Positions 53,961-63,044 are shown, counted from the stretch's first letter. The stretch is DNA of 64,000 nt from Paracoccaceae bacterium (GCA_016124615.1 WGNF01000007.1:310001-374000), one strand, 5' to 3'. A program made the numbers and translations. The notes: a model not told the origin generated them from the letters alone.

Positions 53961-54359
53961 ATGCGCCGCATGATCCTTGCGCTGACCCTTGCCGCCGCCC
54001 CCGCCTGGGCGCTGGACAAGCCGATGACGGCGGCCCAGTTCGACGCCTATTCGCTGGGCAAGACGCTCTACTACGCGGTGGGCGACAAGCCCTACGGCGC
54101 GGAAACCTACCTGCCCGACCATCACGTCGTCTGGGCGTTTATGGGCGAGGATTGCAAGCACGGCACCTGGGTCGAGACCAACGGCCAGATCTGCTTTACC
54201 TACGAGGGCGACAGCAACGGCCCGCAATGCTGGACCTTCTTTTCGGAAACCGGCGGGCTCAAGGCGCATTTCGAGGGCGATCCGCAGTCCAGCGACCTGA
54301 TCGAAGTGCACCAGAGTTCAGAGCCGCTGATCTGCCCCGGCCCCAAGGTGGGCGTCTGA
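53961..54359 (+). CDS. Small secreted protein of unknown function
   Basis: 132 residues with a signal peptide MRRMILALTLAAAPAWA. The mature part has KPMTAAQFDAYSLGKTLYYA, then three cysteines in GEDCKHGTWVETNGQICFTY and GPQCWTFF and a fourth near the end (LICPG), so two disulphides are plausible. I do not recognise the family. The ATG has an AGGAA ribosome site. It lies 84 bases after the AlkB-like gene. Confidence 0.75.
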   Translation: MRRMILALTLAAAPAWALDKPMTAAQFDAYSLGKTLYYAVGDKPYGAETYLPDHHVVWAFMGEDCKHGTWVETNGQICFTYEGDSNGPQCWTFFSETGGLKAHFEGDPQSSDLIEVHQSSEPLICPGPKVGV

Positions 54360-54436
54360 CCCCGACGGCTTGCCAGCGGCCCCGCCGCCGCCTATGACCG
54401 GCCCAGATCGGGTGGGGCGGACGGGGTTGGCGGGCA

Positions 54437-55711
54437 ATGCTTTTCTACCGGATATTGCTGACCCTGCTGACGCCCGCGATCGCGGTCTGGCTGCTGGCGC
54501 GGCGCTTGCGCGGGCGCGAAACGGCGCGGGGCATGGCCGAACGGCTGGGCGGCGGCACCGGCACGCGGCCGGACGGGCCGCTCTTGTGGCTGCATGGCGC
54601 CTCCAACGGCGAGCTGACGTCGGTGCGCTGGATGGTCGAGGCGATGGTGCAGCGCTGCCCCGACCTTGGCCTGATCGTCACCTGCAACACCGAAACCGCG
54701 CGGGCGCTGGTCGAAGGCTGGGGCATGGCGCAGGTCACCGCGCGGATGGCGCCGCTCGACGCCCGCTGGGCGGTGGCACGCTTCATCGGGCGCTGGCGGC
54801 CGGACGCGCTGTTGATGCTTGAAAACGAGCTTTGGCCGAACCGGATCCTGATGATGGCGGCACGCAAACGCCCGGTGCTGGTGTTCGGTGCCCGCATGTC
54901 GGAAGGCAGCGCCAAAGCCTGGGCGCGGCTTCCCGCGCTGTGCGAGGCGATGTTCGGCGCGCTGGCCTTTGTCTCGGCGCAGGACGAAATGTCGCGCACC
55001 CGGCTGCGCGGGCTGGGTGTGCGGCCCGGACGGCTGGGGCCGGTGACCAGCCTGAAGGCGCGCGGCCCGGCGCCGGGCGCGGTGGCACCATTGCCCGACA
55101 CGCTGCGCCATGCCTTCACCCCGTCGGCGACGCTGCTGGCGGCCTCGACCCATCCCGGCGAGGACCGCGCCGTGCTGGAAGGCTTCGCCCGGGCCCGCGC
55201 CGCAGGCCATGTCGCGCGCCTGATCCTTGCCCCGCGCCACCCGCGGCGGCGGGCCGAGATCGAGGCGCTGATCCGCGCCGCCGGGCTGGATTTCGCCACC
55301 CGGTCCGCCGGCGCCGATCCGGGTGCCGCGCCGGTCTATCTTGCCGATACGATGGGCGAAATGGACGTCTGGTATCGCCTTGCCGGGGTCACCTTCGTCG
55401 GTGGTTCGCTGGTGCCCGCCGGGGGGCATACCCCCTACGAGCCTGCGCGCTTCGGCTCGGCCATCCTGCATGGCCCCTACGTCGCCAATTTCATCGCCGT
55501 CTACCGCGCGCTGGACCGTGCGGGTGGCGCCCGCGTGGTGGCCGACGCGGCCGGGATCGCCGCCGCGCTGGCCGACCTGTCGGACGCCGCACGCCGCGCG
55601 CAGATGGCCGCCGCCGCGCGTGAGGCGTTGGAGGGCGCGCCCGGCGGCGGCGAGGATGCGCTGTTCGCCGCGCTCGCCAAGGCGCTGGACCGGCCCGCAT
55701 TGCGCACTTGA
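54437..55711 (+). CDS. waaA: 3-deoxy-D-manno-octulosonic acid (Kdo) transferase
   Basis: 424 residues. N-terminal membrane anchor (YRILLTLLTPAIAVWLLARR), then LLWLHGASNGELTSVRW with the catalytic Glu, LIVTCNTETAR, LMLENELWPN, VAASTHPGEDRAVL-like and the C-terminal FVGGSLVPAGGHTPYEPARF. The enzyme adds Kdo to lipid A precursors on the inner leaflet. The family is usually WIHAVSVGE; here it is WLHGASNGE, as in a Rhodobacterales subgroup. Confidence 0.93.
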   Translation: MLFYRILLTLLTPAIAVWLLARRLRGRETARGMAERLGGGTGTRPDGPLLWLHGASNGELTSVRWMVEAMVQRCPDLGLIVTCNTETARALVEGWGMAQVTARMAPLDARWAVARFIGRWRPDALLMLENELWPNRILMMAARKRPVLVFGARMSEGSAKAWARLPALCEAMFGALAFVSAQDEMSRTRLRGLGVRPGRLGPVTSLKARGPAPGAVAPLPDTLRHAFTPSATLLAASTHPGEDRAVLEGFARARAAGHVARLILAPRHPRRRAEIEALIRAAGLDFATRSAGADPGAAPVYLADTMGEMDVWYRLAGVTFVGGSLVPAGGHTPYEPARFGSAILHGPYVANFIAVYRALDRAGGARVVADAAGIAAALADLSDAARRAQMAAAAREALEGAPGGGEDALFAALAKALDRPALRT

Positions 55712-55755
55712 CCGCAGCCGCCGGGCGGGCAACCCTCTCGCCAAAGGAGCCTTCC

Positions 55756-56733
55756 ATGACCGCGCTATTTGATCGCGACGCGCTTGCCGCCGCCACCGAC
55801 CGTGTGCACCGCCACATGGCAGCCACCCCGCAATATGCCTGGCCACTGCTCAGGGCGCGCACCGGGGTGAATGTCTGGGTCAAGCACGAAAACCACGGGC
55901 CGACCGGCGCGTTCAAGGTGCGCGGCGCCTTCACCTTCATGGACTGGCTGCGCCGCACCCAGCCCGACTGCCCCGGCATCATCACCGCCACGCGCGGCAA
56001 CCACGGCCAAGGTCAGGCGCTGGCCGCCACTGCCGCGGGGCTGCGCGCCGTGGTCTATGTGCCCAAGGGCAACTCGGTCGAGAAGAACGCCGCGATGCGG
56101 GCTTTCGGCGCCGAACTGGTCGAATTCGGCGAGGATTTCGACACCGCGCGGGTCGAGGCGACGCGGGTCGCGGCACTGGAGGGGCTGTTTCCCGTGCCGC
56201 CCTTCCACCCCGAACTGGTGCGCGGTGTCGCGACCTATGCGTTCGAGCTGTTCAGCGCCAAACCCGACCTCGACACCGTCTATGTGCCGATCGGCTGCGG
56301 CTCGGGCATCTGCGGCGTGATCACGGCCCGCGATGCGCTGGGGCTGAAGACCAAGGTGGTCGGCGTGGTCAGCGACGCCGCACAGACGGCTAAACTTTCG
56401 GTCGAGGCCGGGCGGCTGGTGGAAACCGAAACCGCCCGCACCTTTGCCGACGGCATGGCCGTGCGGGTGCCGGTGCAGGCGGCCTATGACATCTATTCCA
56501 AGGGCGCCGAGCGGATCGTGACCGTGTCAGACGACGCGGTGGCCGAGGCGATCCGCGCCTATTACACCGACACCCACAACCTCGCCGAAGGCGCGGGCGC
56601 CGCCCCGCTGGCCGCGCTGATGCAGGAACGGGACCGGATGCAGGGCCGCGAGGTCGGCGTGATCCTGTGCGGCGGCAACATCGACAGCGGCTGGATGGCG
56701 ACGATCCTGCAAGGCGGCACGCCGCGGGTTTGA
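55756..56733 (+). CDS. Threonine/serine dehydratase (PLP-dependent, no ACT domain)
   Basis: 325 residues. The PLP lysine is K54 in GPTGAFKVRGA; the phosphate-binding loop is GCGSGICGV, and SVEKNAAMRAFGAELVEFG is typical of IlvA/TdcB enzymes. The C-terminal regulatory domain of biosynthetic IlvA is absent, so it is either a catabolic threonine or serine dehydratase or a serine racemase relative. An AAAGGAG ribosome site precedes the ATG. Confidence 0.9.
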   Translation: MTALFDRDALAAATDRVHRHMAATPQYAWPLLRARTGVNVWVKHENHGPTGAFKVRGAFTFMDWLRRTQPDCPGIITATRGNHGQGQALAATAAGLRAVVYVPKGNSVEKNAAMRAFGAELVEFGEDFDTARVEATRVAALEGLFPVPPFHPELVRGVATYAFELFSAKPDLDTVYVPIGCGSGICGVITARDALGLKTKVVGVVSDAAQTAKLSVEAGRLVETETARTFADGMAVRVPVQAAYDIYSKGAERIVTVSDDAVAEAIRAYYTDTHNLAEGAGAAPLAALMQERDRMQGREVGVILCGGNIDSGWMATILQGGTPRV

Positions 56734-56753
56734 GGCGCAAACGCGGATCGCGC

Positions 56754-56782
56754 TTGACTTATCGGGCGCGGTCGCCCATGTG
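56754..56782 (+). promoter_or_regulatory. Candidate promoter of the DEAD-box helicase gene
   Basis: TTGACT (56754-56759), 17 bases, then CATGTG (56777-56782). The -35 is strong and the -10 poor. If real it leaves an untranslated leader of about 180 bases before the helicase start. Confidence 0.3.
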
Positions 56783-56970
56783 ACCCCCACGTCAGGACCG
56801 TGGCCGCGTGAGCCACCGGGCATCCGTGCCTCCGTCCCGGCCGAAAAATTCCAACCGGTTCCCCCTTCACGCAAGGAGCCGCGGCCAGGGCACATCGCCC
56901 GTCAGAGCCGCCCCTTGTCGATCGCCCGCGGGTTGCCCGCCGGGCCAATACGCCTTGAAAGGCACATCCT

Positions 56971-58281
56971 TTGACTCAATTCGCAGCCCTCGGGCTCAAC
57001 GATCACCTGCTCAAGACGCTTGAAAAGCAGGATTTCACCACGCCGACGCCGATTCAGGCCGAAGCGATCCCTTATATCATGGCGGGGCGCGACCTGATGG
57101 GTCTGGCCCAGACCGGCACCGGCAAGACGGCTGCCTTTGGCCTGCCGCTGATCCACCGTATCATGGCGATCGGCAAGGCCCCGGCCCCGGCCACCGCCCG
57201 CGCGCTGATCCTTGCGCCGACGCGCGAACTGGTGTCGCAGATCGCCGAAACGCTGGCGGGCTTTTCCCGCCACACCCATATCAAGGTCGTCACCGTCGTC
57301 GGCGGCGCCTCGCTGAACAAGCAGGCGGAAAAGCTGGCGAAGGGCTGCGACATCCTCGTCGCCACACCCGGCCGCCTGATCGACCTGCTGGAGCGGCAGT
57401 CGGTGACGCTGGCGCAAACCACCTATCTGGTGCTCGACGAGGCCGACCACATGCTTGACATGGGCTTCATCCACGCGCTGCGGAAGATCGCGCGCCACCT
57501 GACCTCGACGCGGCAGACGTTGCTGTTTTCGGCCACGATGCCGAAGCAGATCGAGGAACTGGCGGGCACCTACCTGACCAACCCCATTCGCGTGCAGGTT
57601 TCGGCGCCCGGCAAGGTGGCCGACAAGGTCGCCCATTCGGTGCACTTCATCAGCCAGGGCGACAAGGCCACGCTGCTGCGTGAATATCTGTCCAAGCACC
57701 CCGATGAGATGGCGCTGGTGTTCGGCCGCACCAAGCACGGTTCGGAAAAGCTGATGAAGCTGCTGGTCAGCTGGGGCTTCACCGCCGGTTCCATCCACGG
57801 CAACAAGAGCCAGGGCCAGCGCGAACGCACGCTGGCGGCCTTCCGCACCGGCGAGTTGAAGGTGCTGGTGGCGACCGACGTCGCCGCCCGCGGTATCGAC
57901 ATTCCGGGCGTGCGCCACGTCTATAACTACGACCTGCCGAACGTGCCGGAAAACTACGTCCACCGCATCGGCCGCACCGCGCGCGCCGGGGCCGAGGGCA
58001 AGGCCGTGGCCTTCTGCGCCCCGGCTGAGATGGGCGAATTCCGCGCCATCGAGAAGATCCTGAAAGAACCGATCGAGGTCATCGGCGGCACCGCCCATCT
58101 GGGCGAGGCGCCGTCGCCGCGCCAGCAGCCGCGCGGCCGTGGCCCCGGCCAAGGCCCGAAACCGGCCGCCAAGTTCGGCGCGAAACCGGCTGGCAAACCC
58201 GCAGGCAAGCCCGGCGTGCGCCACAGCAGCCGCCCGGCCTCGGCGGGTGGTCGCCCGCGGCGCGAGGCCCGCACGGCCTGA
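56971..58281 (+). CDS. DEAD-box ATP-dependent RNA helicase (RhlE type)
   Basis: 436 residues from a TTG start with an AAAGG ribosome site; the Q motif (FAALGLNDHLLKTL...TPIQ) begins at residue 4, so little can be missing. Motifs: AQTGTGKT (I), PTRELVSQ (Ia), ATPGRLID (Ib), DEAD (II), SAT (III), and HRIGRTARAG (VI). The C-terminal about 60 residues are a basic Gly/Pro/Lys-rich tail that should help RNA binding. RhlE-type helicases act in ribosome assembly and cold adaptation. Confidence 0.95.
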   Translation: MTQFAALGLNDHLLKTLEKQDFTTPTPIQAEAIPYIMAGRDLMGLAQTGTGKTAAFGLPLIHRIMAIGKAPAPATARALILAPTRELVSQIAETLAGFSRHTHIKVVTVVGGASLNKQAEKLAKGCDILVATPGRLIDLLERQSVTLAQTTYLVLDEADHMLDMGFIHALRKIARHLTSTRQTLLFSATMPKQIEELAGTYLTNPIRVQVSAPGKVADKVAHSVHFISQGDKATLLREYLSKHPDEMALVFGRTKHGSEKLMKLLVSWGFTAGSIHGNKSQGQRERTLAAFRTGELKVLVATDVAARGIDIPGVRHVYNYDLPNVPENYVHRIGRTARAGAEGKAVAFCAPAEMGEFRAIEKILKEPIEVIGGTAHLGEAPSPRQQPRGRGPGQGPKPAAKFGAKPAGKPAGKPGVRHSSRPASAGGRPRREARTA

Positions 58282-58294
58282 ACCGGGCCGGATA

Positions 58295-58325
58295 GAAAAC
58301 CGCTGGCGCCCCGTGGGGCGTCAGC
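58295..58325 (-). terminator. Intrinsic terminator of the small regulator gene
   Basis: On the minus strand GCTGACGCCCC / GGGGCGCCAGC (one wobble) is followed by GGTTTTC. The stem includes the stop codon of the regulator gene. Confidence 0.6.
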
Positions 58326-58773
58326 CCGCCTCTTCCTCCAGCGCCAGCTTCATTTCCAGCAGCACCTGCTGGATCGCCAGCGTTTCGGCCAGCAGGCGCT
58401 TGGCCTCGTTGATCGTGATCTTGCCGTCGGCAATGGCCATATTGTACTCGGCCATCAGCATCGCGAACCGCTGCGACAGTTTCACCACATCGGAATTCAC
58501 GCCGCCCTTGTGGGCGTTGGTGTGGCCGTGGGCATAGGACAGCGTGATCCCCTTCAGGTCGGCCAGCGCCGCCGTCACATGCGGAAAGCGCGACGCCTCC
58601 TCCAGCGCGGCCACCACGTCGATCGGCATGAACCGGTCGGCGTGCTCGGCACTGTCGGAATAATAGCGGCCCAGCGTCGCCTTCGATTTGCCGGTCAGCG
58701 CGCAGGCGGCGTCGAAGCCGACATCCTTCACCAGCGCCTCGGAATGCTTCTTCAGATAACCCGCAACCGACAT
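58321..58773 (-). CDS. Putative small regulatory protein with helix-turn-helix-like N terminus
   Basis: 150 residues: MSVAGYLKKHSEALVKDVGF, then ACALTGKSKATLGRYYSDSA, which could be a helix-turn-helix, and a long C-terminal coiled coil (KITINEAKRLLAETLAIQQV). The pattern faintly recalls phage CII/CP76-type regulators, but I am not sure. The start at 58773 has GAGG five bases upstream; a longer start at 58791 adds MAGEGG. It stands alone with palindromes in its upstream region. Confidence 0.7.
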   Translation of the reverse strand: MSVAGYLKKHSEALVKDVGFDAACALTGKSKATLGRYYSDSAEHADRFMPIDVVAALEEASRFPHVTAALADLKGITLSYAHGHTNAHKGGVNSDVVKLSQRFAMLMAEYNMAIADGKITINEAKRLLAETLAIQQVLLEMKLALEEEAG

Positions 58774-58864
58774 TCCACCCTCACCCGCCATTTTACCCGC
58801 ACACTGGGGAATTCACTCAGCTTTTTCCCATTAATCGGGCGTCAGGGGTTTGTCATTTACAAAA

Positions 58865-58886
58865 CTGTTCCGGGCGACCGGAACAG
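58865..58886. promoter_or_regulatory. Perfect inverted repeat upstream of the small regulator gene
   Basis: CTGTTCCGG-GCGA-CCGGAACAG: nine-base perfect arms with a four-base spacer, about 92 bases upstream of the regulator start. No T run follows on either strand, so it is more likely an operator than a terminator. Confidence 0.5.
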
Positions 58887-58922
58887 GTGCGAGTGATCGG
58901 GCGTCCCGACCCGATATCAGGT

Positions 58923-58937
58923 GTTCCGTCCCAGTTC
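58923..58937 (+). promoter_or_regulatory. Sequence matching the alphaproteobacterial LexA box
   Basis: GTTC-N7-GTTC (GTTC at 58923-58926 and 58934-58937) fits the LexA site described for Rhodobacter-type bacteria. Eight fixed bases occur by chance about once per 65 kb, so the intergenic location is the only extra support. It lies about 180 bases before tdk and 150 before the regulator. Confidence 0.3.
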
Positions 58938-59119
58938 CGCCGTTCGGGAAAGGCGGGGTCGGCGCGTCCGGCTGCCCTGTGGCGGGTCTTCGTTGCGTAA
59001 ATGGTGCCGGCAGGGCCCGGCCTTCCCCAGGCTTTTGCCTGGCTGGGCCCTGCCGAAGTTTACCGCCCGCGCGCCGTCGCCATCTTGCAGCCCCCGCCCC
59101 GGATCGCTAACCAGCGCGC

Positions 59120-59719
59120 ATGGCCAAGCTTTACTTCAACTACTCGACCATGAACGCGGGCAAGTCGACGCTGCTCTTGCAGGCGTCGCACAACTACCGC
59201 GAACGCGGCATGGCGACCTACCTGATCACCGCGCGGCTCGACAACCGCGCCGGGCAGGGCCGCATCGCCTCTCGGATCGGGATCACCGAGCCTGCCGACA
59301 CGTTCGAACCGGGCGAAGACCTCTTTGCCAAGATCCACGCCCGGCTGGCCGCGGGGCCGGTGCATTGCATCTTTCTGGACGAGGCGCAGTTCCTGTCGCG
59401 CGATCAGGTCTGGCAGCTGGCCCGCGCGGTCGACGATCTGGGCGTGCCGGTGATGGCCTATGGCTTGCGCGTCGATTTCCGGGGTGAATTGTTCCCCGGC
59501 TCTGCCGCGCTGCTGGCGCTGGCCGATGAAATGCGCGAGGTGCGCACGATCTGCCACTGCGGCAAGAAGGCCACGATGGTGGTGCGCAAAGGGGCCGATG
59601 GCGCGGTACTGAAGGATGGCGCGCAGGTACAGATCGGCGGCAACGAAACTTACCTGTCGCTCTGCCGCCGCCACTGGCGCGAGGCCGTGGGCGACCACGC
59701 GGCAGCGGAAGAGCGATGA
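59120..59719 (+). CDS. tdk: Thymidine kinase (type II)
   Basis: 199 residues. P-loop MNAGKST (11-17), the Asp/Glu motif IFLDEAQFL, the lasso region YGLRVDFRGELFPGS, and zinc cysteines in CHCGKKA and LSLCRRHW identify type II thymidine kinase for deoxythymidine salvage. The start lacks a good ribosome site but begins the conserved AKLYF strand. Confidence 0.96.
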   Translation: MAKLYFNYSTMNAGKSTLLLQASHNYRERGMATYLITARLDNRAGQGRIASRIGITEPADTFEPGEDLFAKIHARLAAGPVHCIFLDEAQFLSRDQVWQLARAVDDLGVPVMAYGLRVDFRGELFPGSAALLALADEMREVRTICHCGKKATMVVRKGADGAVLKDGAQVQIGGNETYLSLCRRHWREAVGDHAAAEER

Positions 59720-59860
59720 ACCCGGCGGGGCATTGTCAGATCGGATCGGTCTGTTAGTCTCGTGTCGGCCAAGCTCTTTTGATCGGCGGCGCCGGGGAAG
59801 GGACTTGCCCTTGACGAATATCTTCGCCCTCATCGCGCAGAAGAGGGCCGGAAGTCAGCC

Positions 59861-60892
59861 ATGAACGACACGTCGCATCAATCCGCCACCGCCGCACGGA
59901 TTCAACCGCAGGTGCCGGGGCCGGTCTGGGCCTTTCACGCGCGCCGCGGCCAGCCCGTGGTGCCGCTGGCGCCGCAGGATATCAGCAGCGCGCTCGCAGC
60001 GCCTGACGGTTGGGTGTGGCTGCATTTCGATCTGGTCGACCGCCGCGCCCCGGCCTGGGTGATCGAAACCTGTGCCTTGCCGAAGGCCTGCCAGGCGACG
60101 TTCGAGGCCTACGATTTCGGTCTGGCGCTGGCGCATGACGATGGCACCGTTCACGGCATCACCGCCGACATGCAGATGGAATTCGGGCGCGGCGTCTCGG
60201 ATGACGTCGGCCGCATGCATTTCGCGCTGAAAGAGCGGTTGCTTGTCACCGGTCGCCATCACCCGCTGGAGGCGGTCGAGGAAATCCATGCCGCCCTCAT
60301 CGGCGGCGCGCCAGCGCCCAGCACCGCCTTCGAGCTGTTCGAGGCCCTGCAGACGGCGTTCTGCCGCAATACCAGTTCCCGTCTGGCGGCCGCATCAAAG
60401 CGGCTGGACGAGATCGAGGATCACCTTGTCGCCGACAATCTAGCCGACGAGCGCAAGCATCTGAAAACGGTGCGTCGGCTGGCGGTGTCCCTGCATCGGC
60501 CGATCTCTGGCATCGTCTCGCTCTTCGATGACGAGGACCGCATCAGTTGGCCGCTGGCGGCGAGCGCGCATGACGTTCTGCGCAGGCTGGCGGCGCGGTT
60601 CGAGCGGCTCGACCGCGAGGTGGTCATGATCAACGATCGCGCCCGGCTGCTGCAGGAAGAGATCTCGACCGAGTTGCAGGAGGAATCCAACCGCAGCCTG
60701 AAGGTGCTGACCATCATCAGCGCGCTGTTGCTGCCCGGCACGGTGGTCGCGGGCATCTTCGGCATGAATACCGGCGGCCTGCCCTTCGCGACAGAGCCCT
60801 GGGGCTTTGTCGCTGCGATCGCTGTCGGCGTGGGGGCGACGGTCTTTTTCTACTGGTTGCTGATCAAGGCCGGGGCCAACATGAAATTCTGA
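59861..60892 (+). CDS. zntB: Zinc transporter ZntB (CorA family)
   Basis: 343 residues: a long cytoplasmic domain (about 1-280) with an extended helix, then two C-terminal helices with the GMN signature in GIFGMNTGGLPF. The family is CorA/ZntB; the ZntB-type reading rests on overall length and the WVWLHFDLVD and HAYDF-like start. ZntB moves zinc with a proton gradient. Its stop codon lies inside a palindrome shared with the convergent dehydrogenase. Confidence 0.85.
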   Translation: MNDTSHQSATAARIQPQVPGPVWAFHARRGQPVVPLAPQDISSALAAPDGWVWLHFDLVDRRAPAWVIETCALPKACQATFEAYDFGLALAHDDGTVHGITADMQMEFGRGVSDDVGRMHFALKERLLVTGRHHPLEAVEEIHAALIGGAPAPSTAFELFEALQTAFCRNTSSRLAAASKRLDEIEDHLVADNLADERKHLKTVRRLAVSLHRPISGIVSLFDDEDRISWPLAASAHDVLRRLAARFERLDREVVMINDRARLLQEEISTELQEESNRSLKVLTIISALLLPGTVVAGIFGMNTGGLPFATEPWGFVAAIAVGVGATVFFYWLLIKAGANMKF

Positions 60893-60911
60893 TCGGCCAC
60901 GGGCCGATCAG
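60889..60911. terminator. Perfect palindrome spanning both convergent stop codons
   Basis: CTGATCGGCC-ACG-GGCCGATCAG has ten-base perfect arms. The TGA of zntB (60890-60892) and the TGA of the dehydrogenase (60908-60910, minus) each lie inside an arm, so the hairpin is a likely two-way terminator despite lacking T runs. Confidence 0.6.
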
Positions 60912-61864
60912 ACCGGGTTCGGCAGCGCGCGACCCTCATCAAAGGCGATGAGGTTCTCGACCGCCATCATCCCCATCGCCGTGCGCACCTCCAGCGCGGC
61001 GGTGCCAAGGTGTGGCAGCAACACCACGTTTTCCAGCGCGATCAGGGCAGCGGGCACCTTCGGCTCCAACTCGTAGACGTCAAGCCCGGCGCCCGCGATG
61101 CGGCCTTCGCGCAGGGCCGCGATCAGGGCGGCCTCGTCCACCACGTCGCCGCGCGCGATGTTGATCAGGTGGCCGGTGGGCTTCATCGCGGCCAGCGCGG
61201 CGGCGTCGATCAGATGCCGCGTGCCCGCCCCGCCCGGCACCGCGACCACCACGATATCGGCTTCGGCCAGAACCTCGGGCAGCGTCGCAAGCTGGGTCGC
61301 GGGCACGCCAGCATCGGCCACCGGCGAGCGGTTGAAGAACACCACCCGCATCCCGAAGCCCAGATGCGCCCGCCGGGCGATGGCCTTGCCGATGCGGCCC
61401 ATGCCGACCACGCCCAGCGTCTTGCCGCTCAGATGCAGGCCCAGCATCTGGGTCGGGTGCCAGCCAGCCCACGCACCCGAGCGGACCAGCCGCTCGCCCT
61501 CGCCCGCGCGGCGCGCGCTCATCAGCATCAGCGTCAGCGCGATGTCGGCGGTGGCGTCGGTGACGGCGCCGGGGGTATTGCTGACCGCCACCCCCGCGGC
61601 GCGGGCGGCGGCAACGTCGATGTGGTTGTAACCCACGCCGAAATTCGCCAGCAGTTTGCACCGGGGGCCGGGCACCGCGGCGAAGGCCGCCGCATCGAAC
61701 GCATCGCCCAGCGTCGGCAGCACGAGGTCATAGCCCTGCAGCGCGGCAAGGATTTCATCGCGTGACAGCGGCCGGGTCTCGTCGCGCAGCGTCACGTCGA
61801 ACCGGGCGCGGGCGGCCTCCAGCACCGGGTCGGGCAGGCGGCGGGTGATCAGAAGTTTGCGCAT
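60908..61864 (-). CDS. D-2-hydroxyacid dehydrogenase (glyoxylate/hydroxypyruvate reductase-like)
   Basis: 318 residues. NAD(P) motif GVVGMGRIGKAIARRA, followed by FFNRSP (an Arg after the second strand suggests NADP), catalytic Arg in INIARGDVVDE, Glu in YELEP and His in LLPHLGTA. The family reduces glyoxylate, hydroxypyruvate or related 2-keto acids. It overlaps the csaA stop by one base and closes the ybjN-proC-csaA operon. Confidence 0.93.
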   Translation of the reverse strand: MRKLLITRRLPDPVLEAARARFDVTLRDETRPLSRDEILAALQGYDLVLPTLGDAFDAAAFAAVPGPRCKLLANFGVGYNHIDVAAARAAGVAVSNTPGAVTDATADIALTLMLMSARRAGEGERLVRSGAWAGWHPTQMLGLHLSGKTLGVVGMGRIGKAIARRAHLGFGMRVVFFNRSPVADAGVPATQLATLPEVLAEADIVVVAVPGGAGTRHLIDAAALAAMKPTGHLINIARGDVVDEAALIAALREGRIAGAGLDVYELEPKVPAALIALENVVLLPHLGTAALEVRTAMGMMAVENLIAFDEGRALPNPV

Positions 61865-62196
61865 CAGAACAACCGCCCCCCCTCGGGCACGTCATGGCCG
61901 GGGCCGATCAGCACCACTTCGCCGTCAGCGTCCGGCACGCCCAGCACCAGAACCTCGCTCATCACCTTGCCGATCTGGCGCGGCGGGAAGTTCACCACCG
62001 CCAGCACCTGACGGCCCACCAGCGCCTCGGGCGCATAGTGCCGCGTGATCTGGGCTGACGAGCGTTTTTCACCGATCTCGCCACCGAAATCGACCCAGAG
62101 CTTGATGGCGGGCTTGCGCGCCTCGGGGAAAGGTTCGGCCCGGGTGATGCGGCCGACGCGGATATCGACCTTCAGGAAATCGTCGTAGCCGATCAC
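61864..62196 (-). CDS. csaA: tRNA-binding domain protein, CsaA type
   Basis: 110 residues comprising only a C-terminal MetRS/Arc1p-like OB fold: FLKVDIRVGRITRAEPFPEA, SAQITRHY, VVNFPPRQIGKVMSEVLVLG. CsaA homologues bind tRNA and are proposed chaperones. It overlaps proC by four bases and the dehydrogenase by one, so all three are co-translated. Confidence 0.9.
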   Translation of the reverse strand: MIGYDDFLKVDIRVGRITRAEPFPEARKPAIKLWVDFGGEIGEKRSSAQITRHYAPEALVGRQVLAVVNFPPRQIGKVMSEVLVLGVPDADGEVVLIGPGHDVPEGGRLF

Positions 62197-63014
62197 TTGC
62201 CCAGCTCCCGCCCACGCTCTGCCGCAGCGTGAACGGCGCGGGGCAGCAGCGCAGGAAAGCCGGCTTCCGGGTCCATCAGCACCTTCAGCGCCGCCGCCGT
62301 GGTGCCGCCGGGCGAGGTGACGTTGACGCGCAGTTGCGCGGGGTCTTCCTCGGCCAGCATCGCCAGATGCCCGGCCCCCGCCACCGTCGCCTTGGCAAGC
62401 TGCATCGACAGCGCGGGCGGCAGGCCTTCGGCCACGCCAGCCGCCGCCAGTGTCTCGATCAGGTGAAATACGTAAGCCGGGCCAGAGCCCGACACCGCCG
62501 TGACCGCGTCCATCTGATGTTCGCCCTCCAGCCGCACCGTTTCGCCGACAGCGGCCAGCAGCGTTTCGGCCAGCGCCATGTCGGCCTCGGTCGCCCGCGC
62601 GTTGCCGGTAATCGCGGTGATGCCGCGGGCCACGGCGGCGGGGGTGTTCGGCATCGCCCGGATCACCGGCGTGGCAGTGCCCAGCAGGCGCTCGAAGAAG
62701 GAAATCGGCGTTCCGGCGGCGATCGACACGAACAGCGTCGCGCCGCCGCCCAGCGGCGTCAGGCGCGGCAGCGCTTCGGCCATCATCTGCGGCTTCACCG
62801 CCACCAGCACGATGGCCGGGCTTTGCGGCAGGTCGGTGTTCAGGTGCAGCCCCTGCGCGGCCAGCCCCTGCACCCAGTCCGACGGATGCGGATCAATCAC
62901 CCAGACCGCGGCCGGTGAAAGTCCCTGCCCCAGCCAGCCCTGCAACAGCGCCGAGCCCATCTTGCCGCAACCCAAAAGCACCAGCCCGCGGCGGCCCACC
63001 GTCTCCAACACCAT
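62193..63014 (-). CDS. proC: Pyrroline-5-carboxylate reductase
   Basis: 273 residues. Rossmann motif LLGCGKMGSALLQGW, VLVAVKPQMMAEAL, RAMPNTPAAVARG, and the C-terminal signature AVSGSGPAYVFHLIE with NVTSPGGTTAAALK. It makes proline from pyrroline-5-carboxylate. The gene follows the ybjN-like gene by 30 bases and overlaps csaA. Confidence 0.97.
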   Translation of the reverse strand: MVLETVGRRGLVLLGCGKMGSALLQGWLGQGLSPAAVWVIDPHPSDWVQGLAAQGLHLNTDLPQSPAIVLVAVKPQMMAEALPRLTPLGGGATLFVSIAAGTPISFFERLLGTATPVIRAMPNTPAAVARGITAITGNARATEADMALAETLLAAVGETVRLEGEHQMDAVTAVSGSGPAYVFHLIETLAAAGVAEGLPPALSMQLAKATVAGAGHLAMLAEEDPAQLRVNVTSPGGTTAAALKVLMDPEAGFPALLPRAVHAAAERGRELGK

Positions 63015-63044
63015 GCGATCCCCCGGTTTTGTCCGGGGCAGAGC

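Larger units (their letters stand above)
58774..59119. other. Palindrome-rich 346-base intergenic region
   Basis: No gene is visible between the small regulator (-) and tdk (+). The part at 58800-58870 is AT-richer and probably holds the regulator promoter. It contains a perfect palindrome (58865-58886), an ATCGGG/CCCGAT inverted repeat (58896-58915) and repeated GTTCC words. Confidence 0.6.
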
